A stretch of DNA of 64,000 nucleotides from Actinobacillus vicugnae (GTDB lineage Bacteria > Pseudomonadota > Gammaproteobacteria > Enterobacterales > Pasteurellaceae). The translations under genes and the position numbers were made by a program. The stretch is from positions 143,126 through 207,125 of the forward strand of contig NZ_CABFJY010000011.1 of the NCBI RefSeq assembly GCF_901687125.1, read 5' to 3'. The stretch's first letter is position 1. The number at the start of each line of letters is the position of its first letter. The notes beneath the pieces were generated by a model. The model worked only from the letters and a program-made list of their open reading frames with translations, did no database searches and had not been told where the DNA came from. This document shows, one piece after another, positions 53,638 to 63,409 of the stretch.

Positions 53638-55176
53638 ATGTCATTTCTAGATCGTGAAAAGACGATTGCACCTTTGCAATTTAATCGTTGGCTTATTCCC
53701 CCTGCAGCACTGGCGGTACATTTATCAATTGGGCAAATTTACGCTTACTCGGTATTTAATGTCCCACTTACCAAAGTGATTGGTATCACTCAATCAACCA
53801 CAGACGATTGGAAACTGACCACTATTGGCTGGATATTCAGCATTGCGCTTGCGGTACTTGGCGCATCTGCTGCACTATTTGGTACTTGGATGGAGCGTGT
53901 TGGCCCTCGTAAAGCAATGTTTGTTGCAAGTTTGTGCTTCAGCTTAGGTTTTTTAGTCGCAGCGCTTGGCGTACACACGCACAGCCTATGGCTGCTCTAT
54001 TTAGGCAATGGGGTGTTAGGTGGCATCGGTTTAGGCTTGGGTTATATCGGCCCTGTTTCAACCTTAATGAAATGGTTCCTAGATAAACCTGGTATGGCAA
54101 CAGGATTGGCAATTATGGGCTTTGGTGGTGGTGCAATGTTCGCTTCACCTATTTCAGTTGCATTAATGAATTTCTTTAGTAGCCCTACTTCAGTAGGTAT
54201 TGCTGAAACCTTTATTGTACTCGGTATTCTCTACTTTATTTTGATGATGTTTGGCGTATTTACTATTCGCCTACCACATCCACAATGGAAGCCAAAAGGT
54301 TTTGTGGATAGCACACTGAAAAATAAATTGGTTAGCACACATAATGTTGGGGTAAATAAAGCGATGAAAACGCCACAATTCTGGCTACTTTTCTGGATTT
54401 TATGTTTGAATGTTACCGCTGGAATCGGTGTATTAGGTCAAGCTTCTGTGATGATTCAAGAGTTGTTTTCAGAAGTTTCAGTGAGTAAACAAGCAGCTAT
54501 CAGTGCCTTAGCAGCCGCAGGCTTTGTTGGTTTACTTAGCTTATTTAATATGGGTGGACGTTTCTTTTGGTCAAGTATTTCAGATAAAATTGGGCGTAAA
54601 AATTTATACTCGATTTTCTTCTTGCTTGGTTCGGTCTTGTACTTTGCTATTCCATCTCTTGGCGAAAGTGGAAATAAAGCCCTATTCGTGATTGGTTTCT
54701 GTGTGATTATTTCAATGTATGGCGGTGGTTTTGCAGCAATTCCTGCTTATTTACGTGATTTATTCGGTACTTACCAAGTCGGTGCAATTCACGGGCGCTT
54801 ATTACTCGCATGGTCAACCGCAGCTGTCGCTGGCCCTGTGTTAGTCAATTATATTCGCCAAATGCAAATTGACAATGGCGTGCCAGCGGCACACGCCTAT
54901 AGCGTCACTATGTATATTATGGCGGGATTATTAATTGTGGGTTTATTATGTAATTTAGCAGTAAAAGCAGTACATGAAAAACATCACGAATTACCAATTA
55001 AAGAAGCCGCTCATAGTGCCAAACCAAGTGATGAAACAGTAATTTCTGATACTTATTTGGTGGCAGAAGAAGTTGCTCACGGCGGTTGTTTGGTTTGGTT
55101 ACGTTGGTTTTTTGTTACCATTCCACTCGCTTATGGTGTTGTCATGGTATTTGCCAAGGTACTTGAGCTTTTCTAA
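53638..55176 (+). CDS. OFA-family MFS transporter
   Basis: 512 residues, about 12-14 membrane segments. 'NRWLIPPAALAVHLSIGQIYAYSVFNVPL' is the oxalate/formate antiporter (OFA) N-terminal pattern, and 'GWIFSIALAVLGASAALFGTWMERVGPRKAM' is motif A. 'GNGVLGGIGLGLGYIGPVSTLMKWFLDKPGMATGLAIMGFGGGA' is the OFA hallmark, and 'GRFFWSSISDKIGRKN' the second-half motif. Relatives include OxlT and E. coli YhjX; the substrate is not inferable from sequence. The PurR-like box and the folD neighbour hint at a link to purine or one-carbon metabolism. Confidence 0.88.
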   Translation: MSFLDREKTIAPLQFNRWLIPPAALAVHLSIGQIYAYSVFNVPLTKVIGITQSTTDDWKLTTIGWIFSIALAVLGASAALFGTWMERVGPRKAMFVASLCFSLGFLVAALGVHTHSLWLLYLGNGVLGGIGLGLGYIGPVSTLMKWFLDKPGMATGLAIMGFGGGAMFASPISVALMNFFSSPTSVGIAETFIVLGILYFILMMFGVFTIRLPHPQWKPKGFVDSTLKNKLVSTHNVGVNKAMKTPQFWLLFWILCLNVTAGIGVLGQASVMIQELFSEVSVSKQAAISALAAAGFVGLLSLFNMGGRFFWSSISDKIGRKNLYSIFFLLGSVLYFAIPSLGESGNKALFVIGFCVIISMYGGGFAAIPAYLRDLFGTYQVGAIHGRLLLAWSTAAVAGPVLVNYIRQMQIDNGVPAAHAYSVTMYIMAGLLIVGLLCNLAVKAVHEKHHELPIKEAAHSAKPSDETVISDTYLVAEEVAHGGCLVWLRWFFVTIPLAYGVVMVFAKVLELF

Positions 55177-55223
55177 ATTAAGTACTGTAACTTTTTAGCA
55201 AAAGTTGACCGCTTCCTCATAAA

Positions 55224-55253
55224 AAAACTCCGTGTCATTACACGGAGTTTTTG
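55224..55253 (+). terminator. Terminator of the transporter gene
   Basis: AAAAACTCCGTGT and ACACGGAGTTTTT (55224-55236/55241-55253), a 13-bp stem, able to act in both directions before the convergent dapA. Confidence 0.93.
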
Positions 55254-55271
55254 TTTATCAAGAACAAGCGA

Positions 55272-56159
55272 TTAAATTAAACCTGCTTTTTGCAATGCGG
55301 CTAATACTACTGGCTGAGCCGCTTCTGATAATGTGGTTAATGGTAAACGTAAATTTGGCTCACTGATTAAACCTAATTTGTATGCAGCCCATTTCACAGG
55401 TATTGGGTTCGCTTCAATAAAGAGATCATGGTGCAAAGCCATTAAGCGCTGGTTGATGGCTTCGGCTTCATCAAAGTTACCTGCTAATGCTAATTCACAC
55501 ATTTTTGCCATATCTGCTGCAGCCACATTGTTTGTTACAGAAATCACGCCTTGCCCGCCTAATTTCATTGATGCTAAACCTGTCGCATCATCGCCACTTA
55601 AGAAAATGAAATCTTCGCCCGCTAATTGTTTAATTAAAGGAAGACGACTTAAATCCCCCGTTGCTTCTTTCACACCAACAATATTTGGAATTTCGGCTAA
55701 ACGGCCAATGGTTTCAGGTTTTAAATCGCTCCCTGTACGTCCTGGTACGTTATATAAAATTTGTGGAAGATCAGTACTTTCTGCAATCGCTTTATAGTGC
55801 AAATACATTCCTTCTTGGGTAGGTTTATTGTAATAAGGCACAACACTTAAACAACCTGCAACACCGCTGTTAGTAAGCAATTTAGTTAAAATAATAGCTT
55901 CGCTGGTTGCATTCGAACCTGTACCTGCAATAACAGGAATGCGGCCATCCGCAAATTCCACAGTCTTCTTGATAACCTTAACATTTTCATCAATGCTTAA
56001 TGTGGTTGATTCGCCAGTTGTTCCTACAGAAACAATACCATGCGTGCCTGCTTGAACATGATATTCAACCAATTTTTTTAACTCATCATAATTGACTTCG
56101 CCGTGTGTCATTGGTGTGACAAGTGCCACAATACTACCGTGAAATAAAGGGGTTGCCAT
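55272..56159 (-). CDS. dapA: 4-Hydroxy-tetrahydrodipicolinate synthase
   Basis: 295 residues from ATG 56159; the ATG six bases earlier would sit on the AGGAG ribosome site. '[12 protein letters not shown]', '[13 protein letters not shown]' (pyruvate-site Thr-Thr), '[17 protein letters not shown]' (Tyr), '[10 protein letters not shown]' and '[10 protein letters not shown]' with the Schiff-base Lys. It condenses pyruvate and aspartate semialdehyde, the first step to lysine and diaminopimelate. Confidence 0.97.
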   Translation of the reverse strand: MATPLFHGSIVALVTPMTHGEVNYDELKKLVEYHVQAGTHGIVSVGTTGESTTLSIDENVKVIKKTVEFADGRIPVIAGTGSNATSEAIILTKLLTNSGVAGCLSVVPYYNKPTQEGMYLHYKAIAESTDLPQILYNVPGRTGSDLKPETIGRLAEIPNIVGVKEATGDLSRLPLIKQLAGEDFIFLSGDDATGLASMKLGGQGVISVTNNVAAADMAKMCELALAGNFDEAEAINQRLMALHHDLFIEANPIPVKWAAYKLGLISEPNLRLPLTTLSEAAQPVVLAALQKAGLI

Positions 56160-56280
56160 AATCATCTCCTGTACTTTTTTGTTATGTGCAATGTTTCTTG
56201 CTAGCTTGCTAAATTCGCTTTAAATATGCAAGCACTTTTTACGAATAACTACGAAAAAAATTTATTTAAGTCGATAAAAT

Positions 56281-56310
56281 AAACCCAACACAAAATTAAG
56301 TGTTGGGTTT
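56281..56310 (-). terminator. lpxL terminator
   Basis: AAACCCAACAC and GTGTTGGGTTT (56281-56291/56300-56310) form an 11-bp stem just after the lpxL stop on the minus strand. Confidence 0.85.
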
Positions 56311-56313
56311 ATT

Positions 56314-57255
56314 TTAATCATATAGACTTTTATCTGATTCTTGAGGACGTGTTTTAAAACGTCGGTGCAACCACATATATTGACTTATCGCCTTCAAAAT
56401 TTCTGTTTCAACCACTTTATTCATTTTCAGGGCGGTATCTAATTCATTTTCACATTCGCTAAAATCAACAGCTGGACTTATTTTTACCGTATAACCAGAA
56501 AAATCACTATTCCTAATTGGGCTAAATGGCACTACAACGGTATTCGGTGCTGAGCGTAATAACATTCGGCTTCCCGCTGTGGTACAAGCCTTTTCAACCG
56601 CAAAAAATGGCACAAATACACTATTTTTTCGACCATAGTCATGATCTGGTGCATACCAGATTGTCTCACCAGCTTTTAGCGCACGAATCATACCGCGTAA
56701 ATCTTTACGATCGAGCATTGCTTTATTTGAACGCACTCGCCCACGAAATTGGATCCAATCCAGTAACGGATTATCATTTGGACGGTACACACCAATGCCT
56801 TGATGATGAAGTCCAACAATACGAGCCCCCATTTCTAAAGTCAAAAAATGTACCCCAACAAACAAAATTCCCACGCCTTCTGGCTGGTTTTTCAGATGTT
56901 CTAATCCTTCAATTTTAGACCACTTTAGAATACGTTTATCCGACCAAAACCACGCCATGCCTGTTTCAATAATTGCCATACCAATAGATTCAACATTTTT
57001 TTCCAAAATTGTTTGGATTTGTTCTTCAGAATAATCAGGAAAACAAAGTTCTAAATTACGGCGTGCAATTCGCATTCTACGTTTACCAAACCCTAGCTTG
57101 GCAAACAGTTTGCCTAAGCCTTTGCCTAGCACGACTAACATAGGGTAAGGCAAGCACAAAATCAGTTTAAATAGCCCTAAAGCAAGCCAAAGCCCCCAAT
57201 GTTTAGGGTGCAAAAATCGCCATTCAAATGGAGGAAATTTTTGATTATCAGTCAT
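56314..57255 (-). CDS. lpxL: Lipid A lauroyl/myristoyl-type acyltransferase
   Basis: 313 residues, HtrB/MsbB family. One N-terminal membrane segment (about 17-38, 'LWLALGLFKLILCLPYPMLVVLG'). 'RMRIARRNLELCFPD' and 'GILFVGVHFLTLEMGARI' follow, with the H-x4-E catalytic pair (His in VHFLTLE). 'NPLLDWIQFRGR', 'WYAPDHDYG' and 'VPFFAVEKACTTAGSRML' complete the family pattern. It adds a secondary acyl chain to Kdo-lipid A at the inner membrane. LpxL rather than LpxM by overall resemblance to Haemophilus HtrB. Confidence 0.92.
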   Translation of the reverse strand: MTDNQKFPPFEWRFLHPKHWGLWLALGLFKLILCLPYPMLVVLGKGLGKLFAKLGFGKRRMRIARRNLELCFPDYSEEQIQTILEKNVESIGMAIIETGMAWFWSDKRILKWSKIEGLEHLKNQPEGVGILFVGVHFLTLEMGARIVGLHHQGIGVYRPNDNPLLDWIQFRGRVRSNKAMLDRKDLRGMIRALKAGETIWYAPDHDYGRKNSVFVPFFAVEKACTTAGSRMLLRSAPNTVVVPFSPIRNSDFSGYTVKISPAVDFSECENELDTALKMNKVVETEILKAISQYMWLHRRFKTRPQESDKSLYD

Positions 57256-57419
57256 GTTTCGTCATCCTTATTTTTCGCATAGATTATAATCAAAAACACA
57301 GAAAAAGTGTTAAGTAGATCAAATTTTTAAATTTTGCTTTATTTTTTAACTTGATATTTTGGAGTAAAAGTCATATTTTGAAATCAACTTAATAACCCCT
57401 TCACAAAGAGGAAAATGCT

Positions 57420-57737
57420 ATGACAATCAATATTTCAAGTAAACAAATGGACGTCACTCCTGCAATCCGTACCCATATTGAAGAACGCTTAGCGAAACTC
57501 GAAAAATGGCAAACACAATTAATTAACCCACATTTTATGATTCATAAATTGCCAAACAGCTATGAAGTTGAAGCATCAATTGGCACTCCAGTTGGAGAAC
57601 TTTTTGCGAAGGCGAATAATGAAGATTTATATAAAGCAATTAATGAAGTAGAAGTAAAACTCGAAACACAATTAAATAAATTAGTGCATAAAAATGAAGC
57701 TCGTCGCACAGACAGTACATTAAAAAGCGTACAATAA
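57420..57737 (+). CDS. raiA: Ribosome hibernation factor (HPF/RaiA family)
   Basis: 105 residues. 'MTINISSKQMDVTPAIRTHIEERLAKLEKW' and 'YEVEASIGTPVGELFAKANNEDLYKAINEVEVKLETQLNKLVHKNEARR' show the S30EA fold. The short length and lack of a C-terminal dimer domain indicate the short HPF or RaiA (YfiA) type. It binds the 30S decoding site in stationary phase. Ribosome site GAGGA. Confidence 0.92.
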   Translation: MTINISSKQMDVTPAIRTHIEERLAKLEKWQTQLINPHFMIHKLPNSYEVEASIGTPVGELFAKANNEDLYKAINEVEVKLETQLNKLVHKNEARRTDSTLKSVQ

Positions 57738-57761
57738 TCTGCAACTCTAATGATTAAACGT

Positions 57762-57787
57762 AAAGCCAAATCAATTGATTTGGCTTT
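57762..57787. terminator. Bidirectional terminator, raiA/truA
   Basis: A perfect 26-base palindrome, AAAGCCAAATCAA with TTGATTTGGCTTT, followed by T on the + side and a T stretch on the minus side. Confidence 0.85.
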
Positions 57788-57803
57788 TTCTTTGGTTGGT
57801 TAT

Positions 57804-58592
57804 CTAGTTATCTGCTAGAAATAGTGGGCCTAATGCCGTTTTGGGAATGCCAAAATGTTCAGGGTAATGCACATCCACCAAATATAATCCTTCCGCCTTA
57901 GCCGTTGGTGCAGCAAGCGTTCTATCCTTTTGCGCTAATAACCATTGAATCCACTCTACAGGTTGCCTGCCCTGCCCGACTTCAATCAAACTACCAACAA
58001 TATTACGTACCATATGATGCACAAACGCATTTGCTTGAATATCCACCACAATATAATTGCCTAAACGGCTAACATTTAAATGGTGAATATTACGCCATGG
58101 GGTATGTGATTGGCATTTTGCAGCACGGAACGAGCTAAAATCATTTTCGCCCAGTAAAAATTGACCCGCTTCGTGCATTTTTTGGTGATCTAACTCATGG
58201 TGATAATGCGACACGCCTTTCGGCAAAATTGCCGAACGCAATTTGTTATTAAAAATAATGTAGCGATAACGTCTTGCTGTCGCACTAAAACGTGCATGGA
58301 AATCTTTGCTAACCTCAACTGCCCATTTCACCGCAATATCATCCGTTAAATTCGCATTCGTACCGAAACACCAACTTTGTAAAGGGCGTATCACATCCGT
58401 TTCAAAATGTACTACTTGCCCCGTGCCGTGTACACCTGAATCCGTTCGCCCCGCACAAAATACTTCCACAGGCTCATTCGCCACCACAGAAAGCGCCTCT
58501 TCTAATTTTTGTTGAACACTTTCCACTTCATCTTGCCGCTGCCAACCGAAATAACGGCTACCGTCATATTCAATGCCTAATGCGATTTTCAT
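57804..58592 (-). CDS. truA: tRNA pseudouridine(38-40) synthase
   Basis: 262 residues from ATG 58592; the open frame continues 20 codons upstream through an uptake signal and is rejected. '[20 protein letters not shown]', the catalytic Asp in '[22 protein letters not shown]', '[17 protein letters not shown]', '[12 protein letters not shown]' and '[17 protein letters not shown]'. It modifies U38-U40 in the anticodon arm. folE lies upstream on the same strand. Confidence 0.96.
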   Translation of the reverse strand: MKIALGIEYDGSRYFGWQRQDEVESVQQKLEEALSVVANEPVEVFCAGRTDSGVHGTGQVVHFETDVIRPLQSWCFGTNANLTDDIAVKWAVEVSKDFHARFSATARRYRYIIFNNKLRSAILPKGVSHYHHELDHQKMHEAGQFLLGENDFSSFRAAKCQSHTPWRNIHHLNVSRLGNYIVVDIQANAFVHHMVRNIVGSLIEVGQGRQPVEWIQWLLAQKDRTLAAPTAKAEGLYLVDVHYPEHFGIPKTALGPLFLADN

Positions 58593-58674
58593 TGGTAAAA
58601 TTTCTCGTTTTTTTGACCGCTTGTTTTCTGTTTTAAGCAAGCGAGAGAACAAAAAGTGGGCTTAGCCCACTTCA

Positions 58675-59331
58675 TTATTTATTGATTAAACCTAAAAACT
58701 CTTTGCGAGTTTCTCGGTCTTCTAAGAAAGCGCCACCAAATGCGGAGGTTACGGTATAGCTGTTAGTATCTTTTACACCACGACATTTTACGCAGAAGTG
58801 GGTTGCTTTCACATAAACCGCCACATCTTCAGTTTCTAAAATGGTTTGGAATGCAGTAAGAATCTGTTCGGTAAAACGCTCTTGCACTTGCGGCCGTTGC
58901 GCAAAAAATTGCACCACTCGATTAATTTTCGATAAACCAATCACCCACTTTTTCGGGTAATATGCTACCGCAACTTTACCGTCAATCGTAACAAAATGAT
59001 GTTCACAAGTTGAAGTAAGCGTAATATCATCCACTAACACCATTTCGCTGACTTTCATACGATTTTCAATATTCGTAATTTTCGGGAAAGTCGCATAATC
59101 TAAGCCGCTAAAGATTTCGTCTACATACATTTTTGCTAAGCGATGTGGCGTTTCTTCCAAACTATCGTCTTTCAGGTCTAAGCCAAGCAATTCCATCACT
59201 GAACGCATATGTTGTTGAATTTCTGCACGACGAGAATCTTTGTCTTTGGTAAGTTGAATAGTTGGGGTTTCAATGCCTTTCGCAAGCAAGGCTTCACGCA
59301 CTTTTTGGGCTTCTGCGGAGATAATGCTCAT
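58675..59331 (-). CDS. folE: GTP cyclohydrolase I
   Basis: 218 residues. '[18 protein letters not shown]', '[21 protein letters not shown]' (zinc-binding Cys and His), '[28 protein letters not shown]' and '[27 protein letters not shown]' (second zinc Cys). It converts GTP to dihydroneopterin triphosphate, the first step of folate synthesis. It may be co-transcribed with truA. Confidence 0.97.
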   Translation of the reverse strand: MSIISAEAQKVREALLAKGIETPTIQLTKDKDSRRAEIQQHMRSVMELLGLDLKDDSLEETPHRLAKMYVDEIFSGLDYATFPKITNIENRMKVSEMVLVDDITLTSTCEHHFVTIDGKVAVAYYPKKWVIGLSKINRVVQFFAQRPQVQERFTEQILTAFQTILETEDVAVYVKATHFCVKCRGVKDTNSYTVTSAFGGAFLEDRETRKEFLGLINK

Positions 59332-59431
59332 TGGGGTTCCTCTAAAAATTAAGGCGAGAATTTTAACAAATTGACATAAAAAAAAATAGCACTAAAATTT
59401 AACTTAATAATAACCAATATAAATTACTTGT

Positions 59432-60157
59432 ATGATTTTTTACCATTTTAATGCCGATCTTGTACCTAATTCCCAATTAGAAACTGTCAAATCATTACTA
59501 AATTGCAAAAATTTTGTCAATTCCGACCGCTTGTTAGGTTCATCAAAAGGCAGAGGTATCACTTGGTTTTTAAATACTCAAACAGAATTAGACGTAAATG
59601 TGGTACTTCGACATTATTATCGAGGCGGGCTTTTTGGCAAATTAGTCAAAGATCAATATTTCTTTAATGGACTAGAAAATACCAGAGCATTTCAAGAATT
59701 TTCATTATTGGCAAAACTATGCGAGTGGAATTTACCCGTACCTCGCCCCATTGCTTTAAAGGTAAAAAAAACTTGCTGTTGGTATCAAGCCGATATCATG
59801 TTAGAAAAAATTGAAGGCGCGCAAGATTTGAGTAAGTTTTTACAAACCAATTCACTTACAGATGAACAATATCAACAAATCGGCAAGCTGATTCGCCAAT
59901 TGCACGATCATCAAGTTCATCATTCAGATCTCAATATTCATAATATTTTATTTGTGCCGACAAGCGGTCAATTTTTCTTAATAGATTTCGATAAATGCGG
60001 AACTTCCACTGGAGATAATTGGAAATCAGAAAATTTAGCCCGCTTGTTGCGATCTTTTATCAAGGAGCAAGGACGTTTGAATATTCAATTTAATGAGCAA
60101 AATTGGCAATGGTTATTAAACGGTTATCATCAACAATATCATATTACCAACACCTAG
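59432..60157 (+). CDS. kdkA: Kdo kinase
   Basis: 241 residues, 3-deoxy-D-manno-octulosonic acid kinase. 'GRGITWFLNTQTELDVNVVLRHYYRGGLFGKLVKDQYFF' is the KdkA N-lobe. 'RAFQEFSLLAKLCEWNLPVPRPIA' and 'QLHDHQVHHSDLNIHNILF' follow, with the catalytic Asp, and 'FLIDFDKC' has the metal Asp. It phosphorylates the single Kdo of lipooligosaccharide on O-4, as in Haemophilus. An uptake signal lies in the coding sequence at about 59525. The ribosome site is weak and the upstream sequence A/T-rich. Confidence 0.94.
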   Translation: MIFYHFNADLVPNSQLETVKSLLNCKNFVNSDRLLGSSKGRGITWFLNTQTELDVNVVLRHYYRGGLFGKLVKDQYFFNGLENTRAFQEFSLLAKLCEWNLPVPRPIALKVKKTCCWYQADIMLEKIEGAQDLSKFLQTNSLTDEQYQQIGKLIRQLHDHQVHHSDLNIHNILFVPTSGQFFLIDFDKCGTSTGDNWKSENLARLLRSFIKEQGRLNIQFNEQNWQWLLNGYHQQYHITNT

Positions 60158-60735
60158 AATTTGAGGAAATATGTCTAAAAGATAGGCTCCCCCTTTCAAA
60201 ATAATATCCCTTTAGCTGTCCGTCATTTTTCTCGAAATACCAATTTGATTGCAATGGAAGTAATTAACTACTTGCTCAGCGTTTGCAGCATAAACTTGCG
60301 CAAGTGGTTCATAACTATTTGGGTGAGAAAAGAGGGCGAGGGGCAAGTGGTAAAACCGCTGTATTTGGGCTTTTAAAGCGTAATAGCAATATTTATACCG
60401 TTGCCGTGCCGAATACCCAATCAGCTACTTGCCGATAACTCGAGAGCAACTGAGGTCTGATAATGTTGTTTACACGGATTTTACCGCAGTTATAATGTAT
60501 TTCTATTCTAAAACATGGTTAAGGTTGCACCATTATCTAAAATTAATGAAAAAACAGGACTTGGATTAAAACTCGCCAGCTCTAATTCCAAACGAAATAA
60601 CTGTGAAAGCCCTTCTTTTCACACAAAACTTACTACATCAAATTCAGTCTCGCCATTCACTTTTAAGCTATGCAGTAATCGGATTGAACTACCATGTTTT
60701 TTCCTATCGTGTAAGATTAAAATATTAGTTATACA
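60158..60735. other. Decayed non-coding stretch between kdkA and the T6SS cargo genes
   Basis: No intact gene in 578 bases. It contains the transposase remnant at 60310-60490. The remainder (60158-60309 and 60491-60735) has many stops in all frames and no recognisable family, and looks like the scar of past insertions. Confidence 0.6.
60310..60490 (+). mobile_element. IS1016-like (IS1595 family) transposase remnant
   Basis: The + frame from 60310 reads 'YLGEKRGRGASGKTAVFGLL' and 'KRNSNIYTVAVPNTQSAT', then a frameshift near 60428, then 'LPITREQLRSDNVVYTDF'. This is the internal part of ISXO2/IS1016-type transposases (K-R-G-R-G-A-x-G-K ... L-L-P-I-I-R-E-Q-V ... Y-T-D). Both ends of the gene and the terminal repeats are missing or unrecognisable. 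IS1016 relatives are common in Pasteurellaceae. Confidence 0.8.
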
Positions 60736-62196
60736 CTATTTTAACACTTTCGCCTGTTTTGAGTTATTAGTATATTTTTCTCTCATCACCAGCTGGTTAT
60801 TTGCGACAACTCTTCGTGGACCATTTGCAATCCCCCCCGTTGCGTTAGTTTTAAGACGATGCTTAAATCCAAAAGGAGGCGGATTGAAAGTTTGCATGGC
60901 ATTTATATGTTCTTGCGATGAATTATGCGCATAGATTGCTAAAATTTTTAAATGATGTTTTTCTCTTGAATGAGTACCAGTTTCATTATTGTATCGAGTA
61001 TTTGCACCTAAAAAACTTCCTAGTGCAGTAATATTCTTGGTCGCTATATCGTAATATTGCTTTAATTCTGGTTTCCAACGTTCATCTAACATACCTATTT
61101 TAGGCAACGGTGTATACCGCGTGCCTGCAACTTGATTACTCAGTGCTTGCATATTTTCTTTACTCACCTTTTCCGTGAACGGTAAAAAAGGAACGCCTGC
61201 TTTTACCGCCAAATTATACATAGCTACAAAAGTAACACGCTGCAAATCGTCAGATACCTCTCGTATTCCTCGGCATTCAATAAAACGTTTTCCCTTTAAT
61301 GCAGAGGCTACTTCGGGATGTTTATCTGTATATTGCCAATTCGTACCAAATTTTATGCCATTGGGTGGATTTTCAATTTCCGCCTTGGCTTCAGCTATGC
61401 TTGTTTTAAGTAAATAATCAAAAATATTTTCCTTTGTTTTCTTCGGGTATCCACCGCCTACGTCCGAATGCGCACCAATAAAATAATAAGTTTCGCCCAC
61501 ATCTTGCGTATCCGATAACGGAAAATTTTCACGATATTCATCTAAAGCAACAAAGTGCACAATTTTCTCCGCACTTTTCGGGCTAAGGTTAAAATTATAC
61601 TCTTCATAATATTCTGCTGGGGGGACTTTACCGCGCAGTTCGTAATCCACGGTACGGGTCTCGCTGTAAAAATACTTATCGGTTAAAGGCTTATAATTGA
61701 TATTATTGCCCGCCAAACCAAATGAACCCACCGTGTCAAATATGCCTACAAATTTAAAGATGTAATCAAAACCATTGCTAGGTTCATCTCTATTCATTGT
61801 ATTAATAAAATCCCGTGCCAACGCCGCCCCACGGCTAAAGCCAAACACATCAATATAGCATTTATATTTATCTTTAGGGAAAAGTTCACGAAGGGTTGCT
61901 ATTTTCTTTATAGCCTGCCGAATACGTTTTCCCCCTCCAGAGCCAGTTCCCTGTTCTATATCACTATCACTTTTTTTGTTTGCCGTACCTACCCCTTCAA
62001 TATAAATCGGCATGGTAAAAATCGAGCATTCCATTTTTAGTTTATCCCCTTGGAATGTTTCGTGCGGATATAACCGATACAGTTTACCGATATTACTGAT
62101 GCCGTTTTCACTGCGGCTCGCTTCATCGTTATACAAATTATTCCCCGTGCCGTCAAAAAACACCCCAATACGAATTACCTTACAAGTCAAATTCAT
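60736..62196 (-). CDS. DUF2235 phospholipase, Tle1-like T6SS effector
   Basis: 486 residues. 'IRIGVFFDGTGNNLYND' at residues 9-24 is the DUF2235 start. 'DVFGFSRGAALARDF' gives the lipase G-x-S-x-G with Ser121. 'GIFDTVGSFG' supplies the Asp region and 'FIGAHSDVGGGYP' the His/Asp loop. This is the Tle1 class of alpha/beta-hydrolase phospholipases delivered by type VI secretion. The operon vgrG-DUF4123-lipoprotein-this gene supports that role. No membrane segment or signal. It overlaps the upstream lipoprotein gene by 4 bases. It is the last gene, ending near insertion scars. Confidence 0.88.
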   Translation of the reverse strand: MNLTCKVIRIGVFFDGTGNNLYNDEASRSENGISNIGKLYRLYPHETFQGDKLKMECSIFTMPIYIEGVGTANKKSDSDIEQGTGSGGGKRIRQAIKKIATLRELFPKDKYKCYIDVFGFSRGAALARDFINTMNRDEPSNGFDYIFKFVGIFDTVGSFGLAGNNINYKPLTDKYFYSETRTVDYELRGKVPPAEYYEEYNFNLSPKSAEKIVHFVALDEYRENFPLSDTQDVGETYYFIGAHSDVGGGYPKKTKENIFDYLLKTSIAEAKAEIENPPNGIKFGTNWQYTDKHPEVASALKGKRFIECRGIREVSDDLQRVTFVAMYNLAVKAGVPFLPFTEKVSKENMQALSNQVAGTRYTPLPKIGMLDERWKPELKQYYDIATKNITALGSFLGANTRYNNETGTHSREKHHLKILAIYAHNSSQEHINAMQTFNPPPFGFKHRLKTNATGGIANGPRRVVANNQLVMREKYTNNSKQAKVLK

Positions 62197-62900
62197 CTTT
62201 TACCTCCGTTTTGAAGAAATTCCTTATAGATACTCCAAACATTCTCTTCAGGGTTATCGGGTAACCATTCCTGACTAAAACTTGGTACGTGACGGGTTAC
62301 TGGTGGCATCCCTTCTCTAAAACCGCGCAAACTCCAGTTATTGTATTGTGTTCCCCCTACATCATAATCTTTTTTAAGTACTTCAAAGCGTAAATAATCA
62401 ATAATTTGACCTAAAGCAAAATATGGATCTTCCTGAATACGTTTTACCACAAATTGATATTGAGGATCGTCTTCAAAACCCAACCCGATAATACCACAAA
62501 TATGCGACATTGTTTCTAGCCTAACTCTTGGTCGTTTGTCGCCAAAATATTTTTTAGTAATTACATCGGCTTTTTCCATCCAAGCCAACTTCACCTTTTC
62601 ATCATCCACACCGTCCCAAAAGCCGGGATAATAAATCTCTAACATATGGGCAATTTCACGATACACTTTTAAGGTTTCAGCCTGCTTAACTTTTTCTTGC
62701 TCTTCCTTACTTAAACGGTAAGTCCCTACTTCAAATTCCATTACATTCTCCTGCGGTTGCGTTAAACATTGATATTTTATTTCGGCACAAGGGCGATTTT
62801 TAAAAAACACCTCCCGAAAGTCGGGTTGAGAACATGCCGTTATGAATAGCGTCACACCAAACAGTAAAAGTGCGGTCAGTTTTTTAAGAAAATTTTTCAT
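62193..62900 (-). CDS. Lipoprotein, candidate immunity to the Tle1-like effector
   Basis: 235 residues. Lipoprotein signal 'LLLFGVTLFITAC' with Cys23. The mature part is helical and acidic with 'GTYRLSKEEQEKVKQAETLKVYREIAHMLEIYYPGFWDGV' and 'IIGLGFEDDPQYQFVVKRIQEDPYFALGQIIDYLRFEVLKKDYD'. No family is recognised. Known Tle1 effectors are paired with periplasmic lipoprotein inhibitors (Tli1). The lipid anchor, position and 4-base overlaps on both sides make this the likely inhibitor; this is inference from context. Confidence 0.75.
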   Translation of the reverse strand: MKNFLKKLTALLLFGVTLFITACSQPDFREVFFKNRPCAEIKYQCLTQPQENVMEFEVGTYRLSKEEQEKVKQAETLKVYREIAHMLEIYYPGFWDGVDDEKVKLAWMEKADVITKKYFGDKRPRVRLETMSHICGIIGLGFEDDPQYQFVVKRIQEDPYFALGQIIDYLRFEVLKKDYDVGGTQYNNWSLRGFREGMPPVTRHVPSFSQEWLPDNPEENVWSIYKEFLQNGGKR

Positions 62901-63409
62901 AAGATACCTGCCAGAAAATCTTCTTTTATCACCTGAGAGAATGTAATTTTTTGATTTTGAAAATCAATTTTATGGTAAAACAGCTTGGTTTTATCTAAAT
63001 AATAAAAAGTCGTATTTTGAGAAAATAACTGTTCGCATTGATGCTGAGGCAGCGTATTAAGAAATCGATTAAAAAGCCTTATATCAAAATAGCGCCTTAA
63101 ATAAGGCTCACCATCTTCACCAACTATATGATAAAAATAAGCAAGTCGTTCAACTAAAGAGCGGAGATCGTCCGTTGATTCAATAATTAAACCTGAATGG
63201 TAGCTATCCTTTGTAAGAAAATCTTCTACCACTTGCTTGTTTAAGTTGGTATTCAGTTCAATTAAATAAGGAATCACTTCAATAATCGCCGAGCTGTCAT
63301 ATCGATAAAGCGGTTCGTAAGGTAGTTGCCAAATATCTAAATATAACCACATTTCGGGAATTAATGCGCCTTCAAATAAACCATATCTGGTTATAGGATT
63401 TTCAGTCAT
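62897..63409 (-). CDS. DUF4123 T6SS effector adaptor
   Basis: 170 residues. 'ALIPEMWLYLDIWQLPYEPLYR' at the N-terminus, the central 'IVGEDGEPYLRRYFDIRLFNRFLNTLP' and the C-terminal 'FYYLDKTKLFYHKIDF' match DUF4123, the adaptor/chaperone (TEC/Tap) that loads an effector on its VgrG. It overlaps vgrG by 8 bases and the lipoprotein gene by 4, so the cargo genes form one coupled operon. Confidence 0.9.
   Translation of the reverse strand: MTENPITRYGLFEGALIPEMWLYLDIWQLPYEPLYRYDSSAIIEVIPYLIELNTNLNKQVVEDFLTKDSYHSGLIIESTDDLRSLVERLAYFYHIVGEDGEPYLRRYFDIRLFNRFLNTLPQHQCEQLFSQNTTFYYLDKTKLFYHKIDFQNQKITFSQVIKEDFLAGIL

Noticed and set aside
55333..55797. 154-residue frame antisense to dapA
   Set aside because: Antisense shadow of a clearly conserved gene.
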